In this document: one piece after another, positions 24,036 to 37,400 of the stretch | How the letters are laid out: the number at the start of each line of letters is the position of its first letter | How positions within the stretch are numbered: position 1 is the first letter of the stretch | Source of the DNA: Hermatobates lingyangjiaoensis | Lineage: Eukaryota > Arthropoda > Insecta > Hemiptera > Hermatobatidae | Assembly: GCA_026182355.1 (NCBI GenBank) | Contig: JAPFBL010000605.1 | Coordinates: 1 to 64,000 of the forward strand | DNA length: 64,000 bases | Direction: 5' to 3' | Made by a program: the position numbers and the translations under genes | Notes under the pieces: generated by a model | The model's input: only the letters and a program-made list of their open reading frames with translations | Database searches by the model: none | Told to the model about the DNA's origin: nothing

Positions 24036-24983
24036 ATTTCCTTCTAAAATCAGGTTCCTTCTCACCATAAAATAAAATAAAATATCCCGAATTCTTCTGT
24101 TTTGTATTACCTTTTATTCAAACGAATGTAGTTTTGTCAGAAATTCTTTCTCCTTATTTAAAGTCTTACTTTTCCTTGTTTGAACCGTATCCGTGTCAGC
24201 TGACCAACTTTCTCTTCAAATGAAATATCTGTTCCCAATCCACTGTTTACTTTTTTCTCTGGATAAACTTTCTCCTTGTTCTTCATTAACCCTCCGATAC
24301 TAATTAGACTTGAGGTATTCATGGTCTCTTAATTTTCGAGTCAAATCAACTTCTCTGTTTCTTTTTGCAGTTTTTCGACCCTCTATAATATATACAATTC
24401 ACCATTTAATTATAGTTTTTTGTACTTCATTAGCATTTAAACCTGTTTCTTTCAAGATTTTTAGATGAACGAATAATTACTAGGTCGGTTTAAATTTTTT
24501 CGAGAAATCTTTTCTATCTAAATTCTTATATTTTAAATAATAATAGAGTTTTCTTTAAGAGAAATTTCTCCTAAAATTAAATTGAACTGCATTATTGTTG
24601 GAGATCTGTTGTCTCTATTGATAATATATTGAATATCTTTTATCTGTATATCCATCTCTGCTTGTGCCTATTTCTAGGACCTCAAAAATTTATAAAACAT
24701 CACTTTAACGTGTTTCGAAAGCTTGTTTTCTTTTTATAGCCCAAAAATGGTCTGTTTGCCCATTTCCTTTTATTTTTTCTAACTGACTTTTAAATTGTTG
24801 TATTAATCAAATTCACTATTATCGTCTAATATATGCAGTTGTTAAGTATATCTCATATTGCATCAATCTTCTATGAGGATATACATAAACAACAAGTAAA
24901 TTGATCAAAACACCTCGGGATCGATCAAGCCGAAGCACTAAAAATTATCAACCAACAATCCTGAGACAACTCAGGGTACAATT
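24036..24983. other. Downstream flank of the AFG2B-type gene
   Basis: AT-rich, no gene recognised. On the minus strand an AATAAA occurs near 24770, about 210 bp past the tentative stop, and could be the polyadenylation signal of the AFG2B-type gene. Confidence 0.35.
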
Positions 24984-25100
24984 CTACGGTTCCAAGGACA
25001 ATTTTTCATTGTATTGCAATAATCTTGCCGTATCGGCAATCTTGATTTGTAAACTATCAACAGACGAAGGTCGATTTGCCAAAATACTACAATTAGTATT
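24984..25100 (-). CDS. Tentative terminal exon of the AFG2B-type gene
   Basis: On the minus strand a pyrimidine-rich tract ending cttcatgag precedes a phase-0 open stretch of 38 codons and a TAG stop. It contains ANRPSSVDSLQ and ARLLQYNEKL and uses less AT-biased codons than its surroundings. Exon 10 ends in phase 0 with ...SLCRE, so the join is in frame. The sequence does not clearly resemble the family's usual next residues (AALLAL...), so a further exon may be missing or this may be wrong. With it the protein would be 707 aa, against roughly 750 in human AFG2B. Confidence 0.35.
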   Translation of the reverse strand, partial: NTNCSILANRPSSVDSLQIKIADTARLLQYNEKLSLEP

Positions 25101-25351
25101 CTCATGAAGCATTAAAAGAAATGGAAGTGTATGTACCACTTTTATTTTAAGAAAAGTTAGTCAACTAAGATATTAATATTTCATCAAAATAACCAGAAAA
25201 GAAAACCCATGAAATACGGCTAATAAACATAAAGAAAAGTAATGAAACAACGGTATTAATAAAATAAAACAGAAAACTAATAAAATGCGGCTAATAAACA
25301 TAATTATCAATGAACTTAAATTATTAATAAAACAAAATTTAGGAAAGATAC

Positions 25352-25442
25352 CTCTCTACATAAACTAGCTAAATCAGCTCCTGAATAAAGTTCAGTTCTC
25401 TCGGCTAAATCCTCAATGGAAACAGATTCATCTACAGGCATT
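25352..25442 (-). CDS. AFG2B: AFG2B-type exon 10 (D2 lid helices)
   Basis: 91 nt, acceptor cattccag, donor gtatct. Encodes [16 protein letters not shown] and [12 protein letters not shown], the typical AAA D2 lid with SGAD motif. Ends in phase 0. A 33-bp minisatellite begins only about 24 bp upstream of the acceptor. Confidence 0.85.
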
Positions 25443-28400
25443 CTGGAATGAAAACAAAAACCAAGTAAAGATAAGGCGCTCTTAGGAACTCAAGTATTCA
25501 AAGATAAGGCGCTCTCAGGAACTCAAGTATTCAAAGATAAGGCGCTCTTAGGAACTCAAGTATTAAAGGATAAGGCGCTCTTAGGAACTCAAGTATTCAA
25601 AGATAAGGCGCTCTTAGGAACTCAAGTATTCAAAGATAAGGCTCTCTTAGGAACTCAAGTATTCAAAGATAAGGCGCTCTTAGGAACTCAAGTATTCATT
25701 TTCAACCAACTCATCAATGGCAATGTTATTGATTTCAGAAATAAAGCAACACTGGCTGAACTTTTAATTATGATATGAATTAATAAAGGTTAATTTTTGG
25801 TAATAAATTAAAATTAATTAGCAGCGCTCCATTGTAAAAATGTATGCACCCTATTGAGCCGCTAAGGAACTGTAATAATCATCGAATCACTAATAGGAAT
25901 GACGGACCGTGTCAAACAGCCACATGAACATTTCCATATATGCTAACCATTTCAAATTTCACGTGTTTATGTGACATCTTTTTATAGTGGATGTAGTACG
26001 AAACCCTATGCCCATTTCATGATAGATTAAATTTCTTAAAAGTTCCACTCAGGGTATTACTGGTTTCTTAAATCAAACAGGAAATAAATCTACATACTTT
26101 TTACTTTACTATAAGTAAAGTATAGTGATCGTGAAAAAATTCTATCTCGAGATTTTGACGGAATTACATGTTTTGAGGTCCCAGAAGTCGTTTTATGAAG
26201 ATTTTTCGATGATGTCTGTGTGTGTGTGGGTGGGTGGTGAGTGTGTTAGCATTGCTTGTTACCAAGCTACGGTCCAGAATCTCTGATGGATCAAGTTGAT
26301 ATTTTACACCAAAATGGGCCTCACAGAGAAGAAGATCCCTATTGTTTGGGAAGAATTATGCATGACGGAAAAGTCACTTTTTTGCCAAAAAACGTTTTTA
26401 AAAAACATTTTTTCCTCCTAAACTGATAACGCTAGAGTTTTGAAATTTTGACATTATCTTTAAAGTACAAATGGAACAAACGAAAAATATATTCAGAATT
26501 TTAAAACAACGGGAAATATTTTTTTTTCAATAAAATGTAAAATTTTTGACTTATAATTCAACCTCAAAGCTTGTGAGAGCGATACAAGACATACCGTTTG
26601 ACGGATCAAAATGAAATATGCTTAAAAATATATGGAAAATCATTTGAAATAATTTTTTTCAAAATTACTTTTACCAAAGGGGCGTTAAAGTACGATTTCT
26701 GTTTTCAGAAAATGTTTTTTTGACGCTAAACGGCTCATTAAAAACTCATGAAAATTTGACCGTAAATTGAACAAAAAATGAGCAATTCATAAAAAAATAT
26801 TCATGAAGTTTCAATTATGGGAAAGAGCAATAAAGGTATAAAAACTGTTTGCTTATCCTAGACTAAGGGATCACCTGCTATACTTGTCGAATTTTTTATA
26901 TTTTTTTACAGTGTTTACATTGACTTAGAAATTTTTTGAGCAAAACTACTGAGATAAAATTACACTATTCTAGTCTAATAGTTAATATTTATTATTTTCA
27001 AAAATTAGAAGCTCCCAACTATAAATGATTTAAATTATATTGAATAGCTGGCTTCGACTTTGAGTTGAGTATGTAAACTGGTTAATTACTAATATATTTT
27101 TTCCCAATATACATTCATAGCAAGCTTATAACAGAGTACAAGACGCAGGAAAAAAGATAACACTCACTCAGAGAAAATTGGTATATATGATTTTCGATAA
27201 TGGGGAAGGAAAATGATTTTAATAAATACTAAGAAGCCATAAAATTCCTAGTATAATAATTCTATAAAAAACCAACAATGTAAAACATAATTCAAAATGG
27301 AAATCTTTCGTTTCAAGATTAATAAATGTAATGATTGTATATCCTTAATTATAAATTATCTTAAAACGACATTTTTTTTTGGATGTTTATGATGTTTCAG
27401 TGAAAATAAGAGTATTTTTCTGATTTAAATTTGAAAATTTGACTTTAATATTCAATGTAGAAGGAGGTCAAGTAACTGATATAAGAAATCCACTGGCTAT
27501 TTGAACAAACTCATGTTCTCTTTTGGGTGATTATTTCGTATCAAGAAATTTTCACTTTGACTTTTCAAAAATGTTATTACTGCTGTAGTTATACTAATGA
27601 TATTATTTGCATCAGCTGTGTGATGTACAAAAATAAGCTTATATATTGATAAGTCGATCAATCAGTATCTGTACTACCTCAGAAATTAAATACTAATAAA
27701 CATCTCCCATTTAAATCTTTACATTATGCCTAAATGAGACATTATATATTATATACTCAAGAACATTGATATTAAGTTTACTTATAGTAAAGTTGAGTGC
27801 AGGCCACTCCAGATTTTTTTTAATATTATTATTATAGAACATGCTCCACCAGAAGGCATTACATCCATTAAAATCTTCAATGGTACACAATAATCCTTAG
27901 TAAGTTATGATAATGTAGCTTAACAATGATAATAATAACAACGATAATATAATATAATAATACTAGGCAATAGTCTATATATTTATAAAACTCTGGTGAC
28001 CTATCTTGTTTATTATGATTTCTTGCCACCGTGCATTGTCTGAATAAATAATAAAATGAACGTAACTTTGTGGGAGTCGAATCCACCACCTTTGCATTGA
28101 AAGTGTGCTACTCTCTGGGCTATGGAGGCTTTCTTACAATGCAATTCCAAAACCTGATATAAATGTTGTTTTGTGTGTACAAGTCAACTAATGATGAATG
28201 CATGGATGTTGAGCACAGGTGAAACTTGGAATACTTGTTAATTTCAGTTTATAATGGATCATTCAAATAAATATAAAAGAAAACAGTGAGTAATATATGA
28301 TTTTACAAATAGCAGCATTAAAAAGAAAGAAGAATGAAAAATAAATTCTCTCAACATAAGTTACATAAATTACTGACTCCAGATGTAAAATCTATTTCTG

Positions 28401-31400
28401 TTATAGAATAAAACTAACCAGCTTTTTTTCTAGGAAAGATCTTAGTCCCATTTTTGAAATCTTATTGTTGTTTAGACGATGTTTTTTTTTATTACTCTCT
28501 GCACAAGGGAACTATTTGCACTTCACTTCGAAAACATAAGCATGAACACAAAAAAGGAGCTCATGTCATGTGTATGATAAATGCTGATCTACCGCGCTTA
28601 TATAATGAAACAAGACTAATAACTGAGGAGCTTTACGATGAAATCATTGTTTGTAAAATTATTGCATCACGGTTTCAAGGGAAAGCAGTTTTAATTCCAT
28701 TACTAAAATTTGTTTGATCTAAAGAGGGCAAAATTTCTTTTTCAACGATTCAATTTCCAATTCAGTTAGTATTTGCCATGACTATTCATAAGTCTCAAGG
28801 AGAAACTATTCAGAAAGTTTTAGTTCATTTAGGTAAAGTATTTCAACATGGTCAATTACATGTTGCTCTCAGTAGGGTCATTTATAGTTTATCTGCATTT
28901 ACTTTAACATGATTGCATTAAAAAGAAAGGTGATGGATGACCCAACAAGTCACAGGTAGTCTAATATAAAATAAAAACATAATACTCCTAATGAAAGCCA
29001 TTTTCATTCTCTGAACCATGATTTTGATGTTCTTCAGTAACAGCACTATAAGAAAAGTTTGTTTCTTTTCCAATGCCCGCATTTATAAGGTGTCTTTCAC
29101 CTTTTAGTGCTGTTCTAGGGGCGTAAATTGTGACTCATTTATTATTTGGTACCTATTACTACTAATGGACAAGCCACATTACCTGTTGATTCTACATCGT
29201 GAGTCTTAAATTTTGCCTAACTCAAATGTATTTAGAGAAGGGATCTTTAACGAAGACCTGACATCATACAGGCTCGGGACCGACGGTTTAACGTCCTCTC
29301 CAAGGGACGACAGACTCAGATTTATTCACCTTCCACGTAAATAAATCGAGGACCAGGTGGGTATCGAACCCCAGACCCACCAGTTCTGATGTGAGTACGT
29401 TAACCACTGAGCTAACCTGGCCCAACACAACAGGAAAATTAATATTAGAAATAGAAAAAACCGTCATACCTCGTAAGTTGATATCGGAGACGTTGGAGCG
29501 CTTTCGGATCTTGTCCATCTTCGTTCGCAACTGGTGGACGAAGATGGACAAGATCCGAAAGCGCTCCAACGTCTCCGATATCAACTTACAAGGTATGACG
29601 GTTTTTTCTATTTCTAATATTAATCATACTAACCTCAGTGGTAATAACAATATTCATGTATACAACAGGAAAAGTTGAAAGATTACTATCCTTGGATGTA
29701 GCTACTTTAGAAGCGAAAATAGCAAGTTCAAAAAAAAAAGTGAACATAAATATGTAAATAAACTAACTTTTTGAAAATAGTTCTGAATATATCTTTCCTA
29801 TCACTGAAGTCTGGGGGAGGTACATAGATGAGTTTGTCCAGTCGTCCTGGTCGAATCAGAGCAGAGTCGATAACATGAGGTCTGTTTGTCGCTCCTATGA
29901 CGAACACTAAAGGAGTAAAATCATAAGCCTGTAAAGAAACAAATATTAAACTTCATCATTTAAACTTAAATAGTATTTTCTTAAACTTACATAAGTATGC
30001 CTGTTAAAACTTAAATAGGCATAACTTATTTCAGAATTTACAATTAGGCGCAGTTATAAACGGCATTGTAAAAAATATCATCTATTTTAAATAACTTATC
30101 ATTTGAAAACCGTACATAGAAAATAAATCTACGAGTGATCAAATTACACAGAAAACAGACATCTATAAAGATTGGAAAAAATTTACTACTATATTTCACA
30201 TCTCGTTCATAATTCCCAATTGTTTTCACCACTTCATCAGGTAACCCTGATGACGATGGATGCTAAAATATAGACTTCACTTTAGTTGCTGTGTATCACT
30301 TTCTCTATAATTTTACTAGTTTGCCTCGTGGTTTATGTATATATATAACAAGACTACACAATAAACACGTGAAGTAACAATCAATGTTCAAACCACAATA
30401 AGAAATGGGAAAAAAATACTAAGATCTTTCAATCGTAACAAGCGGTTTTCACCAGAGTTAAAATTGAGGTTTTGACTCCGACAAAGACCGCTTGTTACGG
30501 TAAAAAGATTTTAGTCTTTCTTTCCCATCTTTTATAGTGGTTTGAACATTGATATATATATATATATATAACACTTAAACTGTAACTCATAGAAGTGAAT
30601 CCATTGTTTTCTTTCTATATATGACAGTTTATTTAAGGGTTATTAGTCCTTCTGTATCGCATTTCTTTATTATATATATATATATTTCATTAAATACCTT
30701 GATTATTTTTAGTCTATTTTTATCTAGACTAAAAATATGCAAGGTATTTAATGAAACATTTATGAAAGAAGGTCCGCTCCCAAAATACACACACATATAT
30801 ATATGAATTAAATACCACAATAAACAATATATATTAATTAAAATGTTCTAAGGCCTACCTTCAGAAAGAAGGAGAAATATTATTAAAAGTGCACTCATAA
30901 AGAACTTATATATATAGAACTTATTTTACTATAAAAATTTAATGAACAATAGTTCGGGACTTTACAAACTAGATTAAATATTAATAAAAGAAATAAGTAA
31001 GCAGATCAAGACTCCTTCAAGTTTAGGAACATTAAATTCAGACAAGGATGCCAGCAATCCTGAAGACTTCAATCAATTAGGTTAACTTGTTATTATATTT
31101 TTTGGTTGTTTCATTTAGCTCTCTGATGATGTAACGAAAGGCCATCGTTACTTAAAAAGCATTTTAATTAATATATATTGTTTATTGTGGTATTTAATTC
31201 ATATATTATATCAAGAGTTATTGTTGATTATTAATTTTTACATATATATATATATATATACGTGTATAATAAAAATTTAAAATTCACATTTAAAATAAAT
31301 ATTACCTGTAAAATGAAAATTTTCATTTATTTTACGGACATCAAGTAAAAAATTCCACTTATTTTAACCAAAGAAAACAAAATATCATTAATGAAAGGAA

Positions 31401-31433
31401 TTTTCATTCTAGAAATTATTGATGTAATAACTA

Positions 31434-31486
<53 letters not shown>

Positions 31487-34400
31487 TAACCAGCATAAAT
31501 AGTTGTCACAATAAAAATTTATAATATATAAATTTAACTGTTAATAAAATGAATTAAATAATTAAAAACTTATCATTACATAATCATTTAATTAATTCAT
31601 AATTCATAATAATTATCATTAAATAACCAAAGCCATACGTAAATTCCAAGAGTTAATTTACTCTCCCACCAGGAAGCACTACTTTTTGGTGCTTGTGCAC
31701 AAGCGAACAGTTTTACAATATAGATTTTAAATACTAAACTCTTTTACTTTTGATGATTTTTTCCTTTGTTTTGATTAATACAAGCAAATTAAATTATTAA
31801 TTTCATAAGTAAAAATGCATTATTGTTTCTGATTTTTTTAGCTATTCAAATGGTAGAATCATCAGATCTACATAATGCAAATATTTTTTTTTAATTGAAA
31901 ACAAAATGTTTCGATTATACAGAAACGAAAAGAGATATTATTCGACTTATTTTATACTTGCCATTCCAGGCTCCAAGTCTAGTTTGATTCCAATGCCATC
32001 CATTTCAGTTAAAAATGTGGACAACACTCTTTCTTGAACTCCTTTTTCTCGAAAACTTCGAGATCCTACCAAGGCATCTGTAACGAAAAAAAGGGAATAA
32101 AAATATTTTATCTGTTTTAAAGAATAACCGTTAATGACACTCAGGCAGATTCATGCAGAGCTGAAACTTCTGATACTAGAGGCATTGGAATTTCGACATT
32201 GGATTCCCTTCAGAAGGCAATCCTAGTTTTTAGGCAAATCAAACAAATATTTTTTTGGAAATTCAGTCACTAAGAATATAGAATTAGAAATCATCCTGTG
32301 AGTCTAAAAACTTGATAGCAGAATGTTTGAAGCAAAATATCTCAAAAACGGATAACTTCTCAGAGAAATTTTTAAAAAAAAATATTCGATTAGAAATTTA
32401 TTCTCTTTAACTTTTTTTTCGTAAACATTCTTCTTTGCCTTTTCTTTGATGTTACAAGTTACAAAATGTCAAAAAGAAACTGTAAAATTGTACAATTTAC
32501 ATGGAGCGAAGACGAAAGAAGTAATCTTAGCTATCAAATCTTAGCTATCCGTAAATTTATCAGCAGCTATTATTAAAACTATCTTTTTAATCATATTACT
32601 TTTTCATTAAACTAGATAATCCTTATCTAGTTATACTATATTATAGTTTAATCCTAGTACAGTTTTATTCCCTTGAACTTTAGCACATATACTCTAACAT
32701 CAACGTCTAAACCACAGAATTCTTCTTATAATCTAACATATAATATAATGACAATTAAATATAGCAGTATTTTTAAGCAAAAATCTGTCAAATTATTTTG
32801 TTTTTACTCGTGCCAATCCGGATTGAACCACTACACTTGGATGAGTGAGAATATAAACATATTATTCGTTGTAAACTGTACCTTGCCATTGACCGATTTC
32901 GAAACGTATCCATTATCAAGAGCCTAAGAATGTGTTTACAAACCCCAGACAATGTTGCCCATCTGTATTTGCTCTGTATTTTTTAATTACAACTTTTGTA
33001 CTCACTGTATACCTAAACACATTCAATACATTCTGAAAGACGTTCAGGAATGAAGAAAATTAACGAGAAGCGATGACTTTTACCAAAACAACTTCTAAAG
33101 AATAAGATATCAATAAAAAGATAAGTTTCAACATTTCTTTTAAGATTGTAGGTAAAAAGCTAATGAAATGGTCTCCACATATAAACATTTAATCGTATAA
33201 ACAACGCGTTTCGGACACGTAGTGTTCTTCTTCAGGCATTAACTAAAAAATACAATACCATCAGAAAGTTATCTATAATGCAAAGTAAATATAGTGCAAA
33301 ATAAAAATAAAATGAAATAAGGAAGAGAGTAAGAGAGTGTCTGACTGACTGGGAATAGCCAGTCAGTATTCCCAGTCAGTTGTACCACAGACACTCACCG
33401 TTAGGTTTGTATTCTCTTCCTTATTTTATTCTATTTTTATTTTATACTATATTTACTTTATACTATAGATAACTCTCTGATGGCATTGTATTTTTTAGTT
33501 AATGCCTAAAGAAGAACACTACGTGTCCGAAACACGTTGTTTATACAATTAAATTGTTATATGTGGAGACCATTTCATTAACTTTTTACCCTACAATGAG
33601 TAAATACCACATAATAACTGATTGCACTACGTTTAAATTTCTTTTAAGAGTAAATACAATTATGTAGGTCTACTACTACATCAATTAAAATCATTTACAG
33701 TAGAACTTCTCTACAACAAACTTCTATGTGTAAACACTTTTATTTGATGAATAAAAATTTACCACTAGCAAATTTGATTTTGTTATTTTATTTAAAAAAC
33801 ACTCAGCATCTCCCTCTGATAAGTTTTAAAAGGAGTGGGATTTTCAATTTTCTTCTGACTGTTAAATGTTTCATAAGAATAATGAAAGGGTGGTATCTTA
33901 GGGTTTTACTGTATACACAAACTGAATAGTTATGCAATCAGTTTGTTTATGTGTGAAATACATTCATAGAAAATAAAACAAAAGTTAAGTTTCAAGAAAA
34001 ATAATTGTATTTTCTTTAAAAAATAAAGTTTCAATCTGAATAAAAAATAAGCTGCTAAGAAGGTAGACATATAAATGAGGGTTTGTTTATTTAACAGGTC
34101 TGAATTTATAAAACAAAAACAACTTGTTTCAAGTTTTTTGAAACAACTTGTTTTATCTTCCAAAGATATCACATACAACTGAATGGCCTGATTATTCATG
34201 ATGTCTTCTTTCATTTTCAAAGTTCATAAATATACCAACGATATCTCTATATGTAAATACAAAGTTTGTCTGTCTGTCCGCTATAGAAATAAAACTGGAG
34301 ACATTTAGATATAAAGAAACATATCGATCTTATATAACTTTTTCAGGGGGAACTAACTACGGTATTTTTTTAAAAAAAGAATAACAATTTTTACTGTTTA

Positions 34401-37400
34401 TTACATAAAATCCTCAAATGACGTATCCACAATGGCGATGCAGGTTATATAACACCCTATTTATAGGAAAAATAAAAAAAATATGAAAAAAATATAGATC
34501 CTTTTTTTGGGATCTACCGCCCATAACCAATCTGTATATATAAAATACAAAGTTTACTTGTCTGTCTGTCCGCTATAGAAAAAAACTGGAGACATTTAGA
34601 TATAAAGAAACATATGGATCTTATATAGCTTTTTCAGGGGGAACTAACAACGGTATTTTTTTTTTAAAAAATAACAAAATTTTGCTGTTTATTATACATC
34701 TGCAAATGACGTATCCACAATAGCAATGCAGTGGATTATTTTATAATATTAAAAAAATATAGATCATTTTTTTGGGATCTAACGCCCATAAACAATCTGT
34801 ATATATAAAATACAGTCTATCTGTCTGTCCGCTATAGAAATAAAACTGCAGACATTTAGATATAAAGAAAAATATGGATCTTACATTTTTTCGGGGGAAC
34901 TAACTATGATATTTTGACTTTGATTAGGGCCCTTTTTGGGATCTACCGCCCGGGCAACGCCGGGTAAATCAGTTAGTTCTTTATAACTCATAAAACTGAA
35001 TAGTCACAAAACAGATAAAAATAATGTAATAATTATGAACTAATTTCATGTAATACAGTCACAAAATGTATTGATATTTGGATTACATATAAAAAAAAAT
35101 ATATTATGTAAAAAAACTAACCAATTTCATCGATAAAAAGTATAGAAGGCGAAGAGGCTCTTGATCTTTGAAACAGCTGGGTAATGATTTTTTCGGCATC
35201 TCCAACATATGGGGAGTAGAGATCAGCAGCGGAGACAGAGATGAACGAGACATTGGCCGAAGAGGCTAAGGCTCGAGCCAAACTGGTCTTAGCACAGCCT
35301 GGAGGTCCATAGAGTAGTACACCTGTGTTTAAACAAAAGAGAACTATTGCCTTAACTTACTTTCTATATGAAACTCACATACATTCATTATATACATGGA
35401 ATTAAAATTAAGGTTTAAACAACAATAAAAAATTCAGACTTAGATCTTTCAACCATCAACTGGTACTCCTCATAGCCTGAGCTGAATTTGATTATATATG
35501 TATATATATAAAAAATGTTTTGGAATTTATTTTAATCTACATACATATAAAGTAGTCCTAAAAGGATTTTTCCCCTCTCATTATTTCATTAAGTGTGCGG
35601 AAGTAGTGGATCTACTATTGCACTAGGTGAGAATTTCGCTAATTTTTCTCATGTGAACTTATAACTCTTCAATTAAACCTGTTATATACTCATAATCTGA
35701 TAAGATCGTGGAAATATAAATTGGAAAAAATCCTGTATAAAGAAGTAGCTCGAGATGTCATTACAAGTGAAACTAAACCTGTAGCAATATTCCAGTTAAT
35801 AAGGATTGTGTAGCCAAATTTACTTCGGTCAGGTGACGTCCTTCCTGCTTAGTAGAATGATTAGGCGAAATAAAACAAAAAACCAGCAATTACAAATTGA
35901 AAATGTAATATTCCCCTCTACCTGGAATCAATCAAAAATAATAATTGGAATAAGGATGAATTGTCAGCTAAAATCTATTATTAACATCATCATATACCAG
36001 TGCAAACTCCACATATACAGGAAATATACCGGCTGCTCTACCTAGAAAACTGAGAAAACTAAGGGAATAAACCAGAGGATTGTTTTCATAGATTCGATCC
36101 AGCAACACCGGTCAATCTAACTCTGTCTTGCTAACTCTAAGAGTATTGTTTCATTACTACCAATAAGATTAGAACTCTGGACCAGGGTTTCTCAACCACT
36201 CTGCCGCGAGATACTCGTACTGTCAGGTATGCCGTGGGATATCATCTGATTTGTGTGCTTGTGCAGTCTAGCACCTTGCAGACCAATCATATAGACACCA
36301 TTATTTTCCAGACCAATAGGTGGCAGTTCTTTGGAAACAAGCAAATTAGTGACTCATCGATGCAGCAACAGGTGTGGTTGGCTCTCAACAGTGAAAGTGT
36401 AAGTTTTTGAAAAGAAAAAATTATATTATTCATCATCTGAATGAACTGAACACACAAATGCAAGGCTGAAATTAAAATCTGTTTTTCAAATACAGTAAAA
36501 CCTCCGCTGACGAACGCTTAAGCTCACAAACTTTTCGCCTCAAGAACTTTAAATTCGCGAGCATATAGTCTCTGCTGACGAACTAGTTTTCAGCGGATGA
36601 ACCAAACCACGCAGTCTAACAGCGCCACGAGAAGCTAACGCACGCTCACGGCGTCCCAGTGTTTGTGTTTGATAGACATTTTGGATCATATTGAATGTAC
36701 TTTTGCTATGGGACAGAAAAAGACCCCACTTCAGGCTAGTGTTAAGCCTAAGAAGACATTAAAGAAAACTGCGATCGAGCAGAAGAAGGAGATAATTGAA
36801 AAACACGAACGAGGTGTGCGTTTCTGTGACTTAGCGTCCCAGTACCAGTACTCTAAGTCTACCATTGCTACTACTTAAGAACAAGGAAGCTATTAAGGGT
36901 GCGTGTGTGGCTAAGGGACTTCATTATACAGTACAGTTTATTTATTTAATTACAATACAATAGTACATTTATTATACATAAAATAAGGTATATTTTTCTG
37001 TAGTTTTAAGGCTTATTTAATAGAAAATTATGTTTTATGGGGACCTGGGAACGGATTATTCTCATTTTAATAGTTTCTTACGGGAAATAAATGTTCGGAA
37101 GACGAACTTTTCACCTTACACACACTTTCTGGGAACCAATTATATTCGTGAGCTGAGGTATCACTGTACAGACAAAATAAATGAGTTCCGTTCAAAGGTT
37201 CAACTCTGGTAGAAGCTTGCAGAAATTGGCAATCTTGAAATGTTCTCACTCACCAATTAATGACAGGATCCAATATTGCTGCATTGGATATGAGCAATAC
37301 ATAAGCACAGTTGGGACTCTCCGAAACACTCAGGATTGTCTTTCTTCACAACTTCCATATTTGAAAGTATCACCATCATCCGAATGTTCACTTCTCCAGG

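Noticed and set aside
29288..29678. Two opposed ~95-codon ORFs
   Set aside because: Both are readings of the family D palindrome and SINE head.
31327..31509. Poly-Tyr minus-strand frame
   Set aside because: Translation of an AAT microsatellite.
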